DNA of 9,407 bases, taken from contig DMUF01000101.1 in NCBI GenBank assembly GCA_003476445.1, positions 1-9,407 of the forward strand, given 5' to 3'. This document shows, piece after piece, positions 6,105 to 9,407 of the stretch. The stretch is from Gammaproteobacteria bacterium. GTDB taxonomy: Bacteria > Pseudomonadota > Gammaproteobacteria > Pseudomonadales > Azotimanducaceae. Numbering within the stretch: the first letter of the stretch is position 1; every line of letters starts with the position of its first letter. Position numbers and translations under genes: made by a program. Below the pieces are notes generated by a model. It was given only the letters and a program-made list of their open reading frames with translations, did no database searches and was not told where the DNA came from.

Positions 6105-7117
6105 TCGATACCGCGCGGCTTTGTGAACTGGGATGGGTCCCGGACCCCCTGGCGCGGTTTGGCATGCGCGGATTGGTGCGCGAGCGATTGCGGGAGCAGG
6201 CGCAGGCCGGGTCCGCGGGGCAGGCGGCATTTTTTGCGAGCCTGCGGTCGGGCCCCGTCGCCATCGCGACCGACGCGGCAAATGCTCAGCACTATGAGGT
6301 GCCTGCCGAATTCTTTGCTACCGTGCTGGGGCCACGGCTCAAGTACAGCTGCGCGTGGTATGAAAACCCCAGCGTCGATCTCGCCCAGGCCGAGGAAGCG
6401 ATGCTGCGCCTTTCCTGTGTGCGCGCGGGGATCGAGGACGGCATGCGATTGCTCGACCTCGGCTGCGGCTGGGGCTCGCTCGCGCTTTGGTTGGCGGAAC
6501 AGTACCCCCGCTCGCTGATTACCGCGGTTTCGAACTCGGCGACGCAGCGCGCGTACATAGAGGGCGAGGCGCGTTCGCGCGGGTTCTCAAATCTCTCCGT
6601 GATCACGGCCAACGCCATCGAATGGGACACGGACGTGCGCTTTGACCGGGTGCTCTCGGTCGAGATGTTTGAGCACATGCGTAATTACGAGGTTTTGCTG
6701 CGGCGTGTAACGGGCTGGCTGGCGCCGGGTGGGCGCCTCTTTACGCATGTCTTCTGCTGTCGCGAGTACGGTTATCACTTCGCAGAGGCAGATGGCTGGA
6801 TGGCGCAGAACTTCTTCACCGGCGGCATCATGCCGCGAGAGGACCAGTTCGAGCAGTTTCCTTCGTCAGCACGACTGATCGAGCGCTGGTGGGTGCCAGG
6901 CACGCACTATGAACGCACCTGTAATGACTGGCTCGCTCGGCTCGATGCGAACCATGACGCCGTGCTGGCGACCTGCCGCGAGGCGTATGGCAGCGCGGAC
7001 GCGCGGGTATGGCGACAGCGCTGGCGCATGTTTTTCATGGCGTGCGCTGAGCTTTTCGGGCTGGAAGGCGGCAGGCGCTTTGGCGTGGTGCACTCGCTCA
7101 TGGCAGCGCCCGAGTGA
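6101..7117 (+). CDS. Second Cfa-superfamily SAM methyltransferase, coclaurine N-methyltransferase-like
   Basis: This 338-residue protein starts at ATG 6101, overlapping the upstream stop as ATGA with GGGAG (6087-6091) nine bases before it. A GTG at 6053 would add 16 residues. Landmarks are LGPRLKYSCAWYENP (76-90), SAM motif LLDLGCGWGSLALWLAEQYP (117-136), SNSATQRAYIEG (144-155), SVEMFEHMRNYEVLL (186-200), LFTHVFCCREYGYHF (213-227), FFTGGIMP (238-245), GTHYERTCNDWL (267-278) and FFMACAELFG (311-320). This pattern is that of the plant coclaurine N-methyltransferase group and its bacterial relatives. Catalytic residues of that group correspond to Glu188, Glu191 and His192. Unlike its neighbour, it keeps all four Cfa bicarbonate-site equivalents: Cys84, Glu191, His216 and Tyr270. 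It lacks the long N-terminal lipid-binding part of Cfa. It may add a second methyl to the acyl chain, or methylate an amine. The family is secure, the substrate unknown. Confidence 0.88.
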   Translation: MIDTARLCELGWVPDPLARFGMRGLVRERLREQAQAGSAGQAAFFASLRSGPVAIATDAANAQHYEVPAEFFATVLGPRLKYSCAWYENPSVDLAQAEEAMLRLSCVRAGIEDGMRLLDLGCGWGSLALWLAEQYPRSLITAVSNSATQRAYIEGEARSRGFSNLSVITANAIEWDTDVRFDRVLSVEMFEHMRNYEVLLRRVTGWLAPGGRLFTHVFCCREYGYHFAEADGWMAQNFFTGGIMPREDQFEQFPSSARLIERWWVPGTHYERTCNDWLARLDANHDAVLATCREAYGSADARVWRQRWRMFFMACAELFGLEGGRRFGVVHSLMAAPE

Positions 7118-7180
7118 TCCGGGCTCCCCTCTGATAGTACAGTAGGGGGCGGGCGTACAGCGGATCGGACCCAAGCCCGC

Positions 7181-7209
7181 TTGCCCGCGTCGGATCGAGC
7201 GCGTAGGAT
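7181..7209 (+). promoter_or_regulatory. Candidate sigma-70 promoter for the protease gene
   Basis: TTGCCC (7181-7186) and TAGGAT (7204-7209) are separated by 17 bases, and each matches four of six consensus positions. Transcription would begin near 7216, giving a leader of about 60 bases. Just downstream is a TACAAA direct repeat (7211-7216 and 7222-7227) with an 11-base period, either copy of which could act as an alternative -10. This is the best candidate in the 158-base gap, but it is weak. Confidence 0.35.
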
Positions 7210-7263
7210 GTACAAATAGCTTACAAAGTCTTGGGTTCCTCGGGCGGGGACACTGAGCGCATC

Positions 7264-7268
7264 AAGGA
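7264..7268 (+). promoter_or_regulatory. Ribosome binding site of the protease gene
   Basis: AAGGA lies seven bases before ATG 7276. It favours that ATG over the GTG directly before it (7273) and over internal starts, and it places a clean signal peptide at the N-terminus. Confidence 0.55.
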
Positions 7269-7275
7269 CTGCGTG

Positions 7276-9407
7276 ATGGTAAATCACTGGTTGCGACGAG
7301 TTTTTTGTTTGGTTGTTGCGGGTGTCTTGATCGTACCGGCAACGTCGTCGCAGGCGAACGACCGTGAGTACGTGCGCGATGCCCTGATCGTCAAGTACCG
7401 CAAGAATGCGAGTGAGTTGAAACGCAGTGACGCGCGCAAGGCGGCTCGGGCCAGTCGCGCGGATCGCATTTCTCCGCATGCGCGGGATCTCGAGCGCTAC
7501 CGACTTCCCAAGGGTATGACAGTCGAGCAGGCCATGAAGATTCTGGCCCAAAACCCGGACGTCGAGGTCGTGGAGCCAGACTGGGTTGTCAAGGCGCTGG
7601 CGTCGTCCAACGATACCCTTTTCCTCAACGGGGCGCTCTGGGGCATGTACGGAGACGCGAGCACCCCTGCGAACCAGTTTGGCTCTGGCGCGGCGGAGGC
7701 ATGGGCGGCTGGCGCAACCGGGTCATCGCAGGTGCTGGTCGGCGTCATTGACGAAGGCATAGACGTCAGGCATCCCGATCTCGCCGCTAATATCTGGGTT
7801 AATCCCTTTGACCCGGTAGACGGAATCGACAATGACGGCAACGGTTACATCGATGATGTGAATGGTTGGGACTTCGCCAACAACGATGCCTCGGTCTTCG
7901 ACGGCGGCACGGGCGATGTTCATGGCACGCACGTGGCGGGCACCATCGGGGCGCAGGGCGGCAATGGCGCGGGCGTCGCCGGGGTCAACTGGTCGGTCAA
8001 GATGATCTCCGCCAAGTTCCTCGGGGCGAGCGGGGGAACGACGAGTGATGCGATTGCTGCTGTGCTGTACATCAACGACCTGAAGCGGCGGCATGGGCTC
8101 GACATCGTCGCGACCAACAACTCATGGGGTGGCGGCGGTTTCAGCCAGCAGCTCCTGAACGCGATCAACGCGGGCGGCGATCTCGGCATCCTGTTCATCG
8201 CGGCGGCGGGCAACGAGGCGGCGGACAACAATGCTGTTGCTTCGTTTCCGGCCAATATCAGCTGCACCACGCCTTCGCGGTCGTGGGACTGCGTTTTGTC
8301 CGTCGCTGCCATCGGCGCGTCGGGTGCGCTTGCTACGTTCTCGAATTTCGGAGTAACGACGGTCGATCTTGGGGCCCCCGGCGTCACGATCCAGTCGACC
8401 CGACCCAACAATACCTACGGCGCGCTCAGTGGCACCTCCATGGCGGCGCCGCACGTCGCCGGGGCTGCAGCGCTATGCGCGTCGGTTGATCCGAGCGTTC
8501 GCGGTCGGGCGCTGCGGGATGCCATCCTTACCACAACCCAGCCGACAACTTCGCTGAATGGGCGAACCAGTACGGGTGGAAGGCTCGATGCTGGGCGCCT
8601 GCTCACGGTCTGCCAGCCGCCCGCCCAGCCGCTGGCTGGCGCTCCAGAGCAACTGGCGGTTAGTGCGAGCAGTCAGGGAGTGCTGTCGCTGACCTGGGTG
8701 GACGGAGCACAAAACGAGTCCGAGTTCGAACTCCAGCGCGCAATCGGCGCCTGCAGCGACACATCGTCGTTCGCAACCATCGGGTTCCCGGGCGCGGGGG
8801 CGGTCAGCTCTCTGGATACCGGACTTCCTGATGGAACATCGTTCTGTTACCGAATCCGCGCTATCAGTCGGTACCTCGTCGACGGCGTCCCCATGGTCTC
8901 CGCGTGGTCAACCGGGGCAGGTGGGGCCACGCTGCCAGAGCCTCCGCCCTACATCTGTTCTGCGCAGACGCACGAGTGGCTCGACATGACGGGCAGTACG
9001 GCTCTCACGCTGGGCGACGATACCGCTGCGACGGTCACATTGCCCTTCGCCATTCGATTCTACGGCACCAGCGTCAACTCGGTTCAGGTCTCGTCCAACG
9101 GGTTCGTGCGCTTCCTGCGCGGGTCCGCCACGGAGTTCGTTAATACGGCTCTGCCCGAGGCTTCAGAGCCCAACGGGATCGCGGCTGTGCTCTGGGATGA
9201 CCTCGATCCGTCGCAGGGTGGACGCATTAGCACACGCTCCTTTGGCACGACCCCCAATCGACGCTTCGCGATTGCGTGGGAGGGGGTACCGCATTGGGCG
9301 GTCGCGGGCAGCGCGGTTACGGCTCAGCTCGTGCTCGACGAGACTACGGGCAACATGATGTTCAACTATCGCGATGTTCAGGTGGGCGCACCGGGCTACG
9401 ACGGCGG
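7276..9407 (+). CDS. Secreted subtilisin-like (S8) serine protease, 3' end outside the window
   Basis: The frame is open for 710 codons to the window edge. Residues 1-27 form a signal peptide: RR at 7-8, a hydrophobic core, and likely cleavage after SQA (25-27). Residues 35-107 resemble an I9-type propeptide (DALIVKYRKN, then VEVVEPDWVVKAL at 96-108). The catalytic domain follows, with Asp159 in VGVIDEGID, His216 in HGTHVAGT, oxyanion Asn313 in AAAGNE and Ser388 in GTSMAAPHVAG. An acidic loop (DNDGNGYIDD, 185-194) probably binds calcium. Residues about 457-552 resemble a fibronectin type III domain. From 561 a beta domain with PFAIRFYG (590-597) and VSSNGFVRF (605-613) recalls nidogen-like modules. 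Paired cysteines (330/339, 401/446, 493/524) fit disulfides in an exported protein. It has its own leader and appears unrelated to the upstream lipid genes. Further C-terminal domains may lie beyond the edge. Confidence 0.92.
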   Translation, partial: MVNHWLRRVFCLVVAGVLIVPATSSQANDREYVRDALIVKYRKNASELKRSDARKAARASRADRISPHARDLERYRLPKGMTVEQAMKILAQNPDVEVVEPDWVVKALASSNDTLFLNGALWGMYGDASTPANQFGSGAAEAWAAGATGSSQVLVGVIDEGIDVRHPDLAANIWVNPFDPVDGIDNDGNGYIDDVNGWDFANNDASVFDGGTGDVHGTHVAGTIGAQGGNGAGVAGVNWSVKMISAKFLGASGGTTSDAIAAVLYINDLKRRHGLDIVATNNSWGGGGFSQQLLNAINAGGDLGILFIAAAGNEAADNNAVASFPANISCTTPSRSWDCVLSVAAIGASGALATFSNFGVTTVDLGAPGVTIQSTRPNNTYGALSGTSMAAPHVAGAAALCASVDPSVRGRALRDAILTTTQPTTSLNGRTSTGGRLDAGRLLTVCQPPAQPLAGAPEQLAVSASSQGVLSLTWVDGAQNESEFELQRAIGACSDTSSFATIGFPGAGAVSSLDTGLPDGTSFCYRIRAISRYLVDGVPMVSAWSTGAGGATLPEPPPYICSAQTHEWLDMTGSTALTLGDDTAATVTLPFAIRFYGTSVNSVQVSSNGFVRFLRGSATEFVNTALPEASEPNGIAAVLWDDLDPSQGGRISTRSFGTTPNRRFAIAWEGVPHWAVAGSAVTAQLVLDETTGNMMFNYRDVQVGAPGYDG

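Noticed and set aside
7126..7188. Possible transcription terminator after the second methyltransferase: CCCCT (7126-7130) with AGGGG (7144-7148), and GCGGGC (7149-7154) with GCCCGC (7175-7180 or 7183-7188)
   Set aside because: The stems are only five to six pairs with long loops, and neither is followed by a run of T. GC-rich DNA gives such pairs often. Termination here may be Rho-dependent.
7161..7197. Repeated CGGATCG (7161-7167 and 7191-7197) flanking two GCCCGC copies
   Set aside because: Two seven-base copies in GC-rich intergenic DNA are not enough to claim a repeat family or binding site.

Overview
This window looks like chromosomal DNA from a GC-rich proteobacterium, most likely a gammaproteobacterium. 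That placement rests on base composition, Shine-Dalgarno use and the families present; no rRNA or other taxonomic marker is here. Coding density is very high. I see no mobile element, CRISPR array, tRNA or rRNA.

Layout. The left edge carries the 5' end of a minus-strand acyl-CoA dehydrogenase gene (140 to 1). An 85 bp divergent intergenic region follows, holding two short palindromes. From 226 to 7117 six plus-strand genes lie almost end to end. First come two adjacent family III (CaiB/BaiF) CoA-transferase genes (226-1392, 1389-2600). Then comes a lipid-modification block: a flavoprotein of the amine-oxidase/desaturase type (2619-3938), a DUF1365 protein (3935-4738), a cyclopropane-fatty-acid-synthase-like methyltransferase (4776-6104) and a second methyltransferase that resembles coclaurine N-methyltransferase (6101-7117). 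Three of the five junctions are 4-base ATGA overlaps, and the other two gaps are 18 and 37 bases, so one transcription unit is plausible. After 158 non-coding bases, a secreted subtilisin-like (S8) protease gene starts at 7276 and runs off the right edge.

How the genes fit together. The acyl-CoA dehydrogenase and the CoA-transferase pair suggest activation and beta-oxidation of an unidentified carboxylic acid. The two transferases could form a hetero-oligomer: the first has Ala and the second Glu where the family's catalytic Asp normally sits. The flavoprotein, DUF1365 and Cfa-like genes form a recurrent bacterial cluster that modifies acyl chains already in membrane phospholipids. In Rhodobacter and Rhodopseudomonas, enzymes of the UfaM/UfaD/UfaO (and FufM) pathway make methylated and furan fatty acids. 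The tandem second methyltransferase here makes a two-methylation or head-group-methylation variant conceivable. The Cfa-like protein has lost two residues of the bicarbonate site needed for cyclopropanation, while the second enzyme keeps all four. This pair is the most interesting part of the window; its product is unknown. The protease appears to be an independent gene with its own promoter.
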